Source: CAZQVN01 sp964596775 (GTDB lineage Bacteria; Eisenbacteria; RBG-16-71-46; JABDJR01; JAWXBZ01). Taken from it: a stretch of 64,000 nucleotides of DNA. Below, one piece after another: positions 23,898-32,563 of this stretch. The stretch is from positions 62,001-126,000 of the forward strand of contig CAZQVN010000003.1 of the NCBI GenBank assembly GCA_964596775.1, in the 5' to 3' direction. The position numbers and the translations under genes are program-made. The notes beneath the pieces are model-generated. The model searched no databases. It was not told the origin of the DNA and saw only the letters and a list, made by a program, of their open reading frames with translations. Within the stretch, counting starts at the first letter, position 1, and each line of letters opens with the position of its first letter.

Positions 23898-26552
23898 ATG
23901 AGCCCAAAAAAGCCGCCTCAAGGGAAAAACCCAGGGATGCCCCTCTCCCCCCCATCCCCCAGCCGGGAATCGGGAGATTCCCGGCTGGACAGGTACCGCA
24001 CCAAGCGTTCCCCCGGCACCACCCCCGAGCCGTTTGGCGAAGGGCGAAAGAACCGCTCCCGGATCTTCGTCATCCAGAAGCATGCCGCCACCCGCCTCCA
24101 TTACGACCTGCGGCTGGAGTGGAACGGCGTTCTCCTGTCGTGGGCGGTGCCGAACGGCCCGTCGCTGAATCCGGCGGACAAGCGCCTGGCGATGCACGTG
24201 GAGGATCACCCGGTCGACTACGCCCACTTCGAGGGGGTGATCCCGAAGGGGAACTACGGCGCGGGCTCGATGATCGTCTGGGACCAGGGCACATGGCGTC
24301 CCATCAACGATCCGGACGAAGGGCTGGCCACCGGAAAGGTTCACTTTGCGCTGACCGGCTGCAAGCTCCGGGGCGAGTTCGAACTCGTGAAGATCAAGGG
24401 GAAGGGGAAGAGCGCCGGCAACGAGTGGCTGCTGTTCAAGAAGAAGGACGACTACGCGCGCCCCGACGGGTACGAGTTCGACGAACGCTCGATCCTCTCC
24501 GGCCTGACGGTCGAGGATCTGGGCGCCGGCCGGTCGATCGAGGCGGAAGTGCTCGAGCGGCTGTCCGAACTCGACGTTCCGCCCCTCACAGAAGCGAAGC
24601 GGCCGCTCCCGTTCATGCTCGCCGAAACCGCCGACGACCCGTTTTCGTCGCCGGAATGGCTGTTCGAGTTGAAGTACGACGGCTACCGGATGCTGGCCAC
24701 GCGCACCGAGGACGGAACGCCGGTGCTCACCTACCGCGCCGGCGGCGACATGACCGCGCTCTACCCGGAACTGGCCGGTGTCGTGCGCGCACTCCCCTAC
24801 CGCGACTTCATGATCGACGGTGAGGTCGTCGTGCTCGACGAGAAGGGGCGGCCGGATTTCCAGCGGCTCCAGAAGCGGGCGCGATTGACGCGGCGGCAGG
24901 ACATCGAGATCGCCGTCGGCGAGCTTCCGGCCACGCTGTTCGCGTTCGACCTCCTGAGCTTTGCCGGCCGCGACCTGCGGGGGCTGCCGCTTTCCGAACG
25001 GAAGGAACTGCTCCGGAAGATCGTTCCCTCCGCCGGTCCGATCCGCTACGCCGACCACATCGTCGGAGCGGGCGCGGCGATGTTCGAGCAGGTCAGGGCG
25101 ATGGGGCTCGAAGGGGTCCTGGCCAAGAAGATCGAATCGAAGTACCGGTCGGGCCGGTCGCCGAACTGGCTCAAGGTGTCGGCGGACCGGACCGGCGATT
25201 TCGTCGTGGTTGGGTTCACGCCGCCGAAGGGGTCGCGCGCGGGCCTCGGGGCGCTCGACGTGGGACTGTACGACGGCGAGGATCTCGTGTACGCCGGGCG
25301 GGTCGGCACCGGATTCACCGACGACGACCTGACCGGGATCCGGCGGCAACTGGAAACGATCGAGATCGAGGACGCGCCCGGCGTGCGCGGGTTTCCGAAA
25401 ACGGAAAAACATCACTGGGTGAAACCGGAGCGGGTCGTGGAGGTGCGCTACAAGACATTCACCGAGGAGGGACTGCTGCGTCACCCGGTGTTCGTCCGCT
25501 TCCGGCCGGACAAGGGGCCGCGGGAATGCGTGGTCGAGCCTCACGCGGAATCGGCCGGTGACGAGGACGTGCCGGATCCAGCGAGCGCGGCAGGGCCGGC
25601 GGATGCGACCGGATCCCCGGCCGTCGTGGGATCCGCCCCCCCTCCCCCGCCTTCGGTTCCGGAGGAACCGAAGGTATCGAACCCCCGCAAGATCTTCTGG
25701 CCCGAGGACCGGTACACGAAGAGCGACCTCATCAATTACTACCGGGCCGTCTCCCCCTGGCTGCTTCCCTACCTCGCCGACCGGCCGCTGGTCCTGACCC
25801 GCTATCCGGACGGGATACACGGCAAGAGCTTCTACCAGAAGCAGGCGCCCGACTACATGCCCGACTGGATCCGCACCGTGTCGATCTTCACCGAGGAGGG
25901 GGAAAAGTACATCGACTACATCGTCTGCGAGAGCGTCGAGGCGCTGACGTACGTGGCGAACCTCGGCACGATCCCGCTGCACATCTGGTCCAGCCGGGCC
26001 GACCGCCTGCAGCGGCCGGACTGGTGCATCCTCGACCTCGACCCCAAGGACGCGCCGTTTTCCGACGTCGTGACGCTGGCCCTGGCGATCCATGAGCTCT
26101 GCACCGACATCGATCTTCCGGCGTTCGTGAAGACGAGCGGTTCGTCTGGCCTCCACGTTCTGATCCCGCTCGGCGGACGATTCACCTACGAGCAGTCACG
26201 GATGCTGGCCCAGCTGATCGCCCGGATCATCGAGGCCCGGAACGAGACGATCGCCACGACGACCCGGGTGATCGCCGACCGCGGCGGCAAGGTGTACCTG
26301 GATTTTCTGCAGAACCGGCACGGGCAGCTGCTGGTAGCGCCGTATTCGGTGCGCCCTCTCGCGGGCGCGCCGGTCTCGGCGCCGTTGTTGTGGAAGGAAG
26401 TGAACGAGGAATTATCGATCATGGATCACACGATCCGCACGATGCCGGAACGCTTAAAAAGCATGCCGCACGATCCGGTGCGGGACGTGCTCGATGCGAA
26501 GCCGGATCTCGTGAAGGCGCTGATCAAGCTGGAAGGGATGTTGAAGGGGTAG
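23898..26552 (+). CDS. ligD: Multifunctional ATP-dependent DNA ligase LigD (PE-Lig-Pol)
   Basis: An 884-aa protein that finishes bacterial NHEJ. Residues 45-200 are the 3'-phosphoesterase domain (KHAATRLHYDLRLEWNG with H62, H68 and D70; HFEGVIPKGNYGAG). Residues 235-540 are the ligase with the adenylated lysine K259 in KYDGYR, then DGEVVVLDEKG. After a Pro/Ala-rich linker, residues about 595-884 are the primase-like polymerase, with DLDPKD near 713 as the metal-binding acidic pair and KTSGSSGLHV. The order PE-Lig-Pol differs from the Pol-PE-Lig order of mycobacteria. The ATG has GGAG eight bases upstream. The first about 40 residues are Pro/Ser-rich and contain a copy of the local inverted repeat. 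Confidence 0.97.
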   Translation: MSPKKPPQGKNPGMPLSPPSPSRESGDSRLDRYRTKRSPGTTPEPFGEGRKNRSRIFVIQKHAATRLHYDLRLEWNGVLLSWAVPNGPSLNPADKRLAMHVEDHPVDYAHFEGVIPKGNYGAGSMIVWDQGTWRPINDPDEGLATGKVHFALTGCKLRGEFELVKIKGKGKSAGNEWLLFKKKDDYARPDGYEFDERSILSGLTVEDLGAGRSIEAEVLERLSELDVPPLTEAKRPLPFMLAETADDPFSSPEWLFELKYDGYRMLATRTEDGTPVLTYRAGGDMTALYPELAGVVRALPYRDFMIDGEVVVLDEKGRPDFQRLQKRARLTRRQDIEIAVGELPATLFAFDLLSFAGRDLRGLPLSERKELLRKIVPSAGPIRYADHIVGAGAAMFEQVRAMGLEGVLAKKIESKYRSGRSPNWLKVSADRTGDFVVVGFTPPKGSRAGLGALDVGLYDGEDLVYAGRVGTGFTDDDLTGIRRQLETIEIEDAPGVRGFPKTEKHHWVKPERVVEVRYKTFTEEGLLRHPVFVRFRPDKGPRECVVEPHAESAGDEDVPDPASAAGPADATGSPAVVGSAPPPPPSVPEEPKVSNPRKIFWPEDRYTKSDLINYYRAVSPWLLPYLADRPLVLTRYPDGIHGKSFYQKQAPDYMPDWIRTVSIFTEEGEKYIDYIVCESVEALTYVANLGTIPLHIWSSRADRLQRPDWCILDLDPKDAPFSDVVTLALAIHELCTDIDLPAFVKTSGSSGLHVLIPLGGRFTYEQSRMLAQLIARIIEARNETIATTTRVIADRGGKVYLDFLQNRHGQLLVAPYSVRPLAGAPVSAPLLWKEVNEELSIMDHTIRTMPERLKSMPHDPVRDVLDAKPDLVKALIKLEGMLKG
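23961..23986. repeat. Second copy of the GCCGGGAATC inverted repeat (11-bp stem, 4-nt loop), inside ligD
   Basis: AGCCGGGAATC, the loop GGGA and the exact complement lie in the low-complexity 5' coding part of ligD, 142 bp from the first copy. The hairpin encodes residues of the disordered N-terminus, so it is tolerated by the protein. Confidence 0.72.
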
Positions 26553-26599
26553 ATGTTCCCGCGCCGGCGATGGGCGTGGCGTGCAGCGGCACATGGCCG

Positions 26600-26619
26600 A
26601 ACAGGTTCCGGAACCTGTT
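26600..26619. repeat. Perfect 20-bp palindrome, dispersed repeat copy 1
   Basis: AACAGGTTCCGGAACCTGTT is a perfect palindrome with no loop, in the 111-bp convergent gap between ligD and the next minus-strand gene. Three further copies occur at 28886, 29091 and 39163. Confidence 0.85.
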
Positions 26620-26663
26620 GGAGGTTCGATCCCGGGATGCCGCGCCCTGTTCGACCGGCATCA

Positions 26664-27344
26664 CTACCGGGTGGCATAGAACTGACTCAAGCTGCCCTTG
26701 AGCTCTCCCAGGCTCATCCCCGCGTCCATCAACGTGCGTTCAGAGCCATCCACCTTGATGAACACCGTGGAATCCTCGGTTGCATCCGCAAGAAGCCAGC
26801 GGCCGAAGGACATCCGCGGCAGTGAAAAGACGCCCGATGGATCGTCGTAGCCGTCGGGCACGGGATACCGCGCAAAGACTCCGATGATGCGATCCCCGGT
26901 CACGATCCATGGAACGTGAAGCGAAGCCGTGAAGTGAGCTACGCCGGTCCCGGGATCCATCCACGTCACGTTGCGGGCAAGAAAGGAGAGCCAGTCACCC
27001 TGGGAATCACCGTGGAGAACGGATTCCACCCGAAAACGAGCCTCACCGGCCATGCTCTCATGACCGTACCGATTCCGATACCGGCGGGGGATGACGCTGA
27101 CCACCGTGCCGACAGCCACCACCGGATTATCGACGTCGGGGAAACGGAGTTCCCGGACACTCACCGAGTCGATGCAAACCAGGGGTCTCTGGAGGATCTG
27201 GTAACGGTCCCGGGAGGGTTGCCCCTCTGAAACTCGAGGCGGAGCCTGAAGGCTCCGGACTCCGGCGATACCGAGGCTGGAGCAGATTACGATGGCCGGT
27301 GCCAGGGCGGACATTCGGCGTGCGGTCGTCCTCACTGTGCTCAT
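26664..27344 (-). CDS. Hypothetical exported protein
   Basis: A 226-aa product with a probable signal peptide or anchor (ARRMSALAPAIVICSSLGIAG). Its beta-rich domain begins with SVSVRELRFPDVDNPVVAVGTVVSVIPRR, reminiscent of small OB-like extracellular domains. Glycine- and aspartate-rich loops follow, then a C-terminal helix ending FYATR. I recognise no family. The ATG at 27344 starts the signal peptide; the frame open to 27527 adds unconvincing sequence. It sits between palindrome copy 1 and the HNH gene. Confidence 0.65.
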   Translation of the reverse strand: MSTVRTTARRMSALAPAIVICSSLGIAGVRSLQAPPRVSEGQPSRDRYQILQRPLVCIDSVSVRELRFPDVDNPVVAVGTVVSVIPRRYRNRYGHESMAGEARFRVESVLHGDSQGDWLSFLARNVTWMDPGTGVAHFTASLHVPWIVTGDRIIGVFARYPVPDGYDDPSGVFSLPRMSFGRWLLADATEDSTVFIKVDGSERTLMDAGMSLGELKGSLSQFYATR

Positions 27345-27539
27345 TGCATCTCCACTATCTCCCTGTCGGCAGGACAATAAGCCCCCTCCCCTGGCAACTG
27401 TACCATTTGGGTCGGCACAAACGGACAAGTCGCGACGGTACAGCCGTTGAAGTGATCGCTGGTGTCGACTGGGCGCAATGGCATGACCTGTCTCCCACCT
27501 CCTCGGCTCACTTCCCTTGCTTCCCATCCCGCGCAGAAC

Positions 27540-28670
27540 TCAGGACGCCCGGGCTCTTCCCCCTTTGACTTCTCGCCACGCCCTTCCGAAAAACTCCTCC
27601 GCCTCATGATCATTGTGACTCCGACACCTGAGTTCAATATTCTCCACCGTTGCCGGGCCACCCGCCGCGCAAGGCTTTACGTGATGGAATTCGAGGAACC
27701 CTTTTTCCCCGCAGCGTCGACCGTCCCGAGCGCGGAAAGCACAGCACCCCTCGTCGCCGGCCCAGACCGCCCGACGGACGCTCATGGGAACATATCTCAC
27801 GGCCCGGCCTTCCGCCGGCCGAGGTTCATGGCAGGAGGCCGAGCCGGGCCGCGACGGGGCGGTGGACGAGTGTTCTGCGCGCTTCGCCACCCGTGGACGG
27901 TCCACCTCCCCCACCTTCCTCTTCTTGATTTCCTTCAACAGAACCTTCAGCGCCAGGTCCAGGATCTCCGCCGGATCTCCATCCGGAATCCGGTGACGCA
28001 GCAACGCCTGCGCTTCGAGCAGCCGGGCGCGCATGGCCTCACCGGCCGTGAACTGGATCCTGTATTGCGCCGGCGCCAGGGGCAGGACGATCGCCGGCCG
28101 CGGGAGCGAAGCGGGAGCCGCCGCGGGCACGGCTGACGAACCTGGCCGTGCCGACGAAGCCTCCGTGCACCCGGCAGTTTCCTGAAACAAGTTTCCAGAC
28201 TCCTCGACCGGCGCATCCGCGGCGTCCGACCGCACCGCAACCTTCCGCACCACGGATGGAACCGCCGGCTCCGGCCGAACCCGCGCGACGATCTCCAGCA
28301 CCTGGCTCTTCGACTTGTGCGCCGCATCCTCCAGGAGTCCGGAGCAATTCCCCGGCGTGAGAATCGGCGCCAGCAGCGTCACCGCCGTCAGGTGCAGCGT
28401 GCCGTTTTCGAGTCGCTCGAGGATTTCCGGAAACCTCCGCGACGCCCGCGCCGCGGCGATCCGGTTGTACGCCGCGTGCTCCGAAAAGTGCAGGATCTCG
28501 GTGCAGTAGCGGAACAGCGACGCGCACCCTTCGCCGCGGTAGAGTCGCCGCGTGTCGAACTCGGCAAGGTGCGCGATCAGTGCAGCCGTGACCCGCCTCT
28601 CCTGCCGAACCAGTTCATGGATCCGTGTGATGAGTGCGTCGTCCGTGAGATGTTCGATGTGTGTTCGCAT
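27540..28670 (-). CDS. DUF222-type HNH endonuclease family protein
   Basis: A 376-aa protein. The N-terminal helical region (TDDALITRIHELVRQERRVTAALIAHLAEFD, then ILHFSEHAAYNRIAAARASRRFPEI) is of the DUF222/13E12 kind. A variable, Ala/Pro-rich middle follows (about 150-215). The C-terminal HNH nuclease reads CAFRARDGRRCGEKGFLEFHHVKPCAAGGPATVENIELRCRSHN, with two cysteine pairs and the central HH. These genes are often multicopy in environmental high-GC genomes. The ATG at 28670 is chosen over 28760 because it starts the conserved helix. Whether the protein is a mobile or defence nuclease is not shown. Confidence 0.82.
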   Translation of the reverse strand: MRTHIEHLTDDALITRIHELVRQERRVTAALIAHLAEFDTRRLYRGEGCASLFRYCTEILHFSEHAAYNRIAAARASRRFPEILERLENGTLHLTAVTLLAPILTPGNCSGLLEDAAHKSKSQVLEIVARVRPEPAVPSVVRKVAVRSDAADAPVEESGNLFQETAGCTEASSARPGSSAVPAAAPASLPRPAIVLPLAPAQYRIQFTAGEAMRARLLEAQALLRHRIPDGDPAEILDLALKVLLKEIKKRKVGEVDRPRVAKRAEHSSTAPSRPGSASCHEPRPAEGRAVRYVPMSVRRAVWAGDEGCCAFRARDGRRCGEKGFLEFHHVKPCAAGGPATVENIELRCRSHNDHEAEEFFGRAWREVKGGRARAS

Positions 28671-28885
28671 TTCTTCATGATACGCAGGGTGAATCGCGAA
28701 GCCGTGCAGGCGAACCGGGACCGGAATCCGGCATCTTTCCGACGCGCATGTGTCCATCACGCAGATCCATGCTGCGGAAGCGTTGTAGCGCGCTTACAGG
28801 GCAACCTGCGGGGACAAAGAAACGCGCAAGCGGGGTGGCCTTGAAAGACTGTCAAGAACTTTCTTTCGCGGCTTCACTTTTTTTC

Positions 28886-28905
28886 AACAGGTTCCGGAAC
28901 CTGTC
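28886..28905. repeat. Dispersed palindrome copy 2
   Basis: AACAGGTTCCGGAACCTGTC differs from copy 1 only in the last base; the inner 18 bp are perfectly palindromic. A run of seven T residues lies just to its left. Confidence 0.83.
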
Positions 28906-29053
28906 CCGGGTCCCGGCGGTCGAGGTGACCTCCCTGCACGCTCCCCACCGCCCGTCGGGAAAACGCGCGGCTTGGAGAACTCCCGTTCCGGGATGACATG
29001 TCCACGGGGGTACCGTGCTCCGGGTTTGCGTTTCAGCCCGTTGTCCTCTTCGA

Positions 29054-29082
29054 TTGTCGGGCCTCAGTTCACTCGCTATGCT
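29054..29082 (+). promoter_or_regulatory. Probable promoter of the S4 gene (TTGTCG-N17-TATGCT)
   Basis: TTGTCG (29054-29059) and TATGCT (29077-29082) are 17 bp apart. The expected start is near 29089, immediately before palindrome copy 3, which would place that palindrome at about +2 to +21. Confidence 0.5.
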
Positions 29083-29090
29083 CATCCACG

Positions 29091-29110
29091 AACAGGTTCC
29101 GGAACCCGTT
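29091..29110. repeat. Dispersed palindrome copy 3, at the S4 gene transcription start
   Basis: AACAGGTTCCGGAACCCGTT has one base different from copy 1. It lies directly after the promoter of the S4 gene, where a repressor operator could sit. Confidence 0.8.
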
Positions 29111-29164
29111 CACCGATGAAGCTCCCGCGCGCGGCATGACGCGCGCTCCACAAAGGACATCACA

Positions 29165-29362
29165 ATGAGCGAAGAGAACGTCATCGACCTTCAGGACTGG
29201 ATGAAGAAGCAGAACTGGGTGAGCACCGGCGGCGAGGCGAAAGTCGTGATCCAGGGCGGCCAGGTCAAGGTGAACGGCGAAGTCGAAACGCGGCGAAGGA
29301 AGAAGCTCAGGCCGGGCGACCGGGTGCAGTACGCGGGACGGGAGATGGACGTCACGTTCTGA
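29165..29362 (+). CDS. Small S4-domain RNA-binding protein (YaaA/YbcJ-like)
   Basis: A 65-aa protein that is essentially one S4 fold: VIDLQDWMKKQNWVSTGGEAKVVIQGGQVKVNGEVETRRRKKLRPGDRV. This matches the YbcJ/YaaA family of small RNA-binding proteins thought to act on ribosomal RNA. CAAAGGACATCACA before the ATG supplies AGGA. It is transcribed towards the tryptophan-catabolic region, but a separate promoter follows. Confidence 0.88.
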   Translation: MSEENVIDLQDWMKKQNWVSTGGEAKVVIQGGQVKVNGEVETRRRKKLRPGDRVQYAGREMDVTF

Positions 29363-29432
29363 TGCGGCGCCGCCGGTGAAAAGGTCCGCTGTGTGGGGGA
29401 CGCATCCGGCAACGCCCGGCGCCTTCGCGTCC

Positions 29433-29461
29433 TTTACACCCGCTACTCCCCTGTCTACAAT
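29433..29461 (+). promoter_or_regulatory. Sigma-70-type promoter of the kynurenine operon (TTTACA-N17-TACAAT)
   Basis: TTTACA (29433-29438) and TACAAT (29456-29461) are 17 bp apart, about 50 bp upstream of the dioxygenase ATG. The ATG is preceded by an AAGAGGTGATC Shine-Dalgarno site. This is among the best promoter matches in the window. Confidence 0.65.
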
Positions 29462-29511
29462 GACTTGGACGTTCCGTCTTCTCTTCTACCTCAATCTCAA
29501 GAGGTGATCAC

Positions 29512-30042
29512 ATGTCCCGATTCTCCGCATTCAATCTCAAGGCCTGGGTGGACGAAAACCGTCACCTGCTGAAGCCCCCGGTCGGCAACAAGATGGTCTG
29601 GAAGGACACCCACATCATGGTGATGATCGTGGGCGGGCCGAACATCCGGAAGGATTACCACATCAATCCCACCGAGGAGTTCTACTACCAGATCGAGGGG
29701 GACATAACCCTCAAGGTGATCGACGACGGGAAGAAGATCGACATACCGATCCGCCAGGGGGACATCTTTCTCCTGCCGCCGAACACCCCCCACTCCCCGC
29801 AGCGCCCGGAAAACACGATCGGCATGGTCATCGAGCACCGCCGCCCGGAGGGGCAGGACGATCACATCCGCTGGTACTGCGAAAAGTGCGACGAGATCCT
29901 TCACGATCCGCACTTCTATCTCACCGACCTCGGAACGCAGATCAAGCCGGTGATCGAGGAATTCATCGGCAGCGAAAAGCTCCGGACCTGCCGGAAGTGC
30001 GGCACGGTGATGCAGATCCAGAAACCGCAGCCGGCGAAGTAG
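29512..30042 (+). CDS. nbaC: 3-Hydroxyanthranilate 3,4-dioxygenase
   Basis: A 176-aa cupin that opens the ring of 3-hydroxyanthranilate to 2-amino-3-carboxymuconate 6-semialdehyde. Catalytic iron ligands are H50, E56 and H94, in DYHINPTEEF and NTPHSPQRP; substrate-contacting R46, R98 and E109 are present. The C-terminal rubredoxin-like iron site found in the bacterial enzyme is intact: CEKC (123-126) and CRKC (160-163). The length is typical. It is the first gene after a strong promoter, and the next enzyme, ACMS decarboxylase, uses its product. Confidence 0.97.
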   Translation: MSRFSAFNLKAWVDENRHLLKPPVGNKMVWKDTHIMVMIVGGPNIRKDYHINPTEEFYYQIEGDITLKVIDDGKKIDIPIRQGDIFLLPPNTPHSPQRPENTIGMVIEHRRPEGQDDHIRWYCEKCDEILHDPHFYLTDLGTQIKPVIEEFIGSEKLRTCRKCGTVMQIQKPQPAK

Positions 30043-30170
30043 GTGGGGTCGGGATTTCGAGGCACCTCCCCGGTGGCGAGCGATCGTGAAGGTTCCCGCC
30101 ACGCACCGCCGCGGGCGGTCGGGCCTCACCGCGTGATCGCGAGGGACTCGCCGGCCCGCGACGGGTACCC

Positions 30171-31283
30171 ATGAAGATCGACCTCCACACGCACATCCTG
30201 CCGGAGCGGTGGCCCGACTGGGCCCGCCGGTTCGGCTACGGCGGCTTCGTGCGCCTCGATCATCACGCCCCCTGCCGGGCGAAGATGTTCATCGACGACC
30301 GCTTCTTCCGGGAGATCGAGTCGAACTGCTGGGATCCCGCCGCGCGGCTGGCCGATTGCGACCGGGACGGCGTGACCGTGCAGGTCCTCTCCACCGTTCC
30401 GGTGATGTTCAGCTACTGGGCGAAACCGGCGGACGGCAACGACATCTCGCGATTCCTCAACGATCATCTCGCCGGAGTGGCGGCCCGGCACCCGGCCCGG
30501 TTCACGGGGCTCGGCACCGTACCCCTGCAAGACCCGGACCTGGCGATCCGGGAACTACACCGCTGCGTCCGCGACCTCGGCCTCCCCGGCGTGCAGATCG
30601 GGAGCAACATCAACGGCCTGAACCTCGACGATCCCTCGCTCTTTCCGTTCTTCCGGGAGGCGAGCGATCTCGGCGCCGCGATCTTCGTCCACCCGTGGGA
30701 AATGATCGGCCGCGAGCGCATGCCCCGTTACTGGCTCCCGTGGCTGGTCGGCATGCCGGCGGAAACCGCCCTGGCCATCTGCTCGGTGATCTTCGGGGGA
30801 ATCCTCGACCGGCTTCCGAACCTCCGGATCGCGTTCGCGCACGGCGGCGGCTCATTCGCCGGGACGATCGGCCGGATCGAACACGGCTGGCGGGTGCGCC
30901 CCGACCTCTGCAATGTTCACGAAACGCAAAACCCCCGCGAGTACCTGCGGAGGTTCTACGTGGACTCGCTCGTGCACGACGCGGGCCAGCTCCGGATGCT
31001 GCTGAACCTGCACGGCGCGGAACGGATCGCCCTGGGGTCCGACTACCCGTTTCCGCTCGGCGAGGAGCATCCCGGCGCGCTCGTCGAGTCGATGATGGAC
31101 CTGGATCCCTCCGCGCGCGACCGCATCCTCGCGGGCACGGCCATGGAGTTCCTGGGCCTCAGGGCCGGTCCGCAGGGGGGTATCGGCGCTACGCACGATC
31201 CGGGCCGGGCGGGCCACGCCTCCGGGGGCGATCCTCAACGCAATGCGGAAGGCACGGGACCGGCCGGGGGGGATGCGCCATGA
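30171..31283 (+). CDS. nbaD: 2-Amino-3-carboxymuconate-6-semialdehyde decarboxylase (ACMSD)
   Basis: A 370-aa amidohydrolase-fold, zinc-dependent decarboxylase that converts ACMS to 2-aminomuconate semialdehyde and diverts flux away from quinolinate. Metal ligands are seen as H6 and H8 (DLHTH), His in FVHPWE, and Asp in GSDYPFPLG; FAHGGGSFAGTIGR is a further signature. The last about 35 residues are a Gly/Ala-rich, probably disordered tail beyond the usual end. Its TGA overlaps the kynureninase ATG by 4 bp. Confidence 0.95.
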   Translation: MKIDLHTHILPERWPDWARRFGYGGFVRLDHHAPCRAKMFIDDRFFREIESNCWDPAARLADCDRDGVTVQVLSTVPVMFSYWAKPADGNDISRFLNDHLAGVAARHPARFTGLGTVPLQDPDLAIRELHRCVRDLGLPGVQIGSNINGLNLDDPSLFPFFREASDLGAAIFVHPWEMIGRERMPRYWLPWLVGMPAETALAICSVIFGGILDRLPNLRIAFAHGGGSFAGTIGRIEHGWRVRPDLCNVHETQNPREYLRRFYVDSLVHDAGQLRMLLNLHGAERIALGSDYPFPLGEEHPGALVESMMDLDPSARDRILAGTAMEFLGLRAGPQGGIGATHDPGRAGHASGGDPQRNAEGTGPAGGDAP

Positions 31284-32560
31284 CGCCCGCGTCGATCCCC
31301 TTCCGGACCGATCCGGCGTTCGCCCGCGAACTCGACGGCGCCGACCCTCTCCGCTCGTTCCGGGACCAGTTTCACATCCCGCGGACCGGGGACGGCGTTC
31401 CGGTGGCCTATTTTGCCGGCAACTCCCTCGGCCTGATGCCCCGGGATGCGCGCGGGCGGATCGAGCAGGAACTGGACGACTGGGCCAGGCTGGCCGTGGA
31501 CGGCCACTTCGAGGCGAAGACCCCATGGTACTCGTATCACGAAGTGTTCCGCGACGGCATGGCGCGGATCGCCGGGGCGCGCCCCGATGAAGTCGTGGTG
31601 ATGAACAGCCTGACCGCGAACCTGCACCTGATGATGATGTCGTTCTACGAGCCGCGCGGTGACCGGCGGAAGATTCTCATCGACGCTCCGACGTTTCCGT
31701 CGGACCTGTACGCGGTCCGGTCGCAGCTGTCGCTGCGCGGCTGCGACCCCGTCCATGATCTCGTCATCGTCGAGCCCGACCCCGGACGGCAGACCATCAC
31801 CGAAGAGCGCATCCGCGAACTCCTGGACACCCGCGGCCACGAGATCGCGCTGACCCTCCTCTCCGGGGTCAACTACTACACCGGCCAGGCCTTCGACATC
31901 GGTGCGATCACGGAACGGGCGCATGCGGCGGGTGCCCTGGCCGGCTGGGACCTCGCCCACGCCGCGGGGAACATCGCGCTGAACCTCCACGACTGGAACG
32001 TGGACTTCGCCGCCTGGTGCGGCTACAAGTACCTGAACGGCGGGCCGGGCACGGTGGCCGGCTGCTTCGTGCACGAGCGCCACGGGAGGGAGATCGCCCG
32101 GAAACGGCTGGCCGGCTGGTGGGGCAACGATCCGGCCACCCGCTTCCGGATGCACCTCGAACCGGAGTTCATTCCGAAGCCCGGAGCGGACGGATGGCAG
32201 CTGTCGAACCCTCCGATCCTGGCCCTGGCGCCGCTCAAGGCTTCGCTGGAGATCTTCGACGCGGCCACGCTCCCCCGCCTCCGCGCCCGGTCGGAACGGC
32301 TGACCGGATACCTCGAGTTCCTCATCGACGCGCTCGGCACCGATCGCTTCGAGATCATCACGCCGCGCGACCCGGCCCGGCGGGGCTGCCAGCTCTCGCT
32401 GTTCGTGAAGAACGACCCGGAATCCCTGTTTGCGCAACTCAAGACGGCGGGAATCGTATGTGACATGCGGAAGCCGAACGTCATCCGCGCGGCGCCGGTC
32501 CCGCTGTACAACAGCTTCGAGGACGTCCGGCGCTTCGCCGAAGTGCTGAAGGGAGCCTGA
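31280..32560 (+). CDS. kynU: Kynureninase
   Basis: A 426-aa PLP enzyme that cleaves 3-hydroxykynurenine (or kynurenine) to 3-hydroxyanthranilate (or anthranilate) and alanine. The Schiff-base lysine is K250 in GYKYLNGGPG, with WDLAHAAGN upstream holding the pyridine-nitrogen Asp. The N-terminus YFAGNSLGLMP is the family hallmark. The ATG at 31280 overlaps the ACMSD stop (ATGA). It is followed by a PspC gene 3 bp later. Confidence 0.97.
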   Translation: MTPASIPFRTDPAFARELDGADPLRSFRDQFHIPRTGDGVPVAYFAGNSLGLMPRDARGRIEQELDDWARLAVDGHFEAKTPWYSYHEVFRDGMARIAGARPDEVVVMNSLTANLHLMMMSFYEPRGDRRKILIDAPTFPSDLYAVRSQLSLRGCDPVHDLVIVEPDPGRQTITEERIRELLDTRGHEIALTLLSGVNYYTGQAFDIGAITERAHAAGALAGWDLAHAAGNIALNLHDWNVDFAAWCGYKYLNGGPGTVAGCFVHERHGREIARKRLAGWWGNDPATRFRMHLEPEFIPKPGADGWQLSNPPILALAPLKASLEIFDAATLPRLRARSERLTGYLEFLIDALGTDRFEIITPRDPARRGCQLSLFVKNDPESLFAQLKTAGIVCDMRKPNVIRAAPVPLYNSFEDVRRFAEVLKGA

Positions 32561-32563
32561 TTC

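Larger units (their letters stand above)
28671..29164. other. 494-bp gene-free stretch with two palindromes and one promoter
   Basis: No credible coding frame covers the gap between the divergent HNH and S4 genes. It holds palindrome copies 2 (28886) and 3 (29091) and a promoter-like pair at 29054-29082. A T-rich run (ending 28884) lies beside copy 2. TTGACA on the minus strand at 28850-28855 lacks a good -10 partner. Confidence 0.7.
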
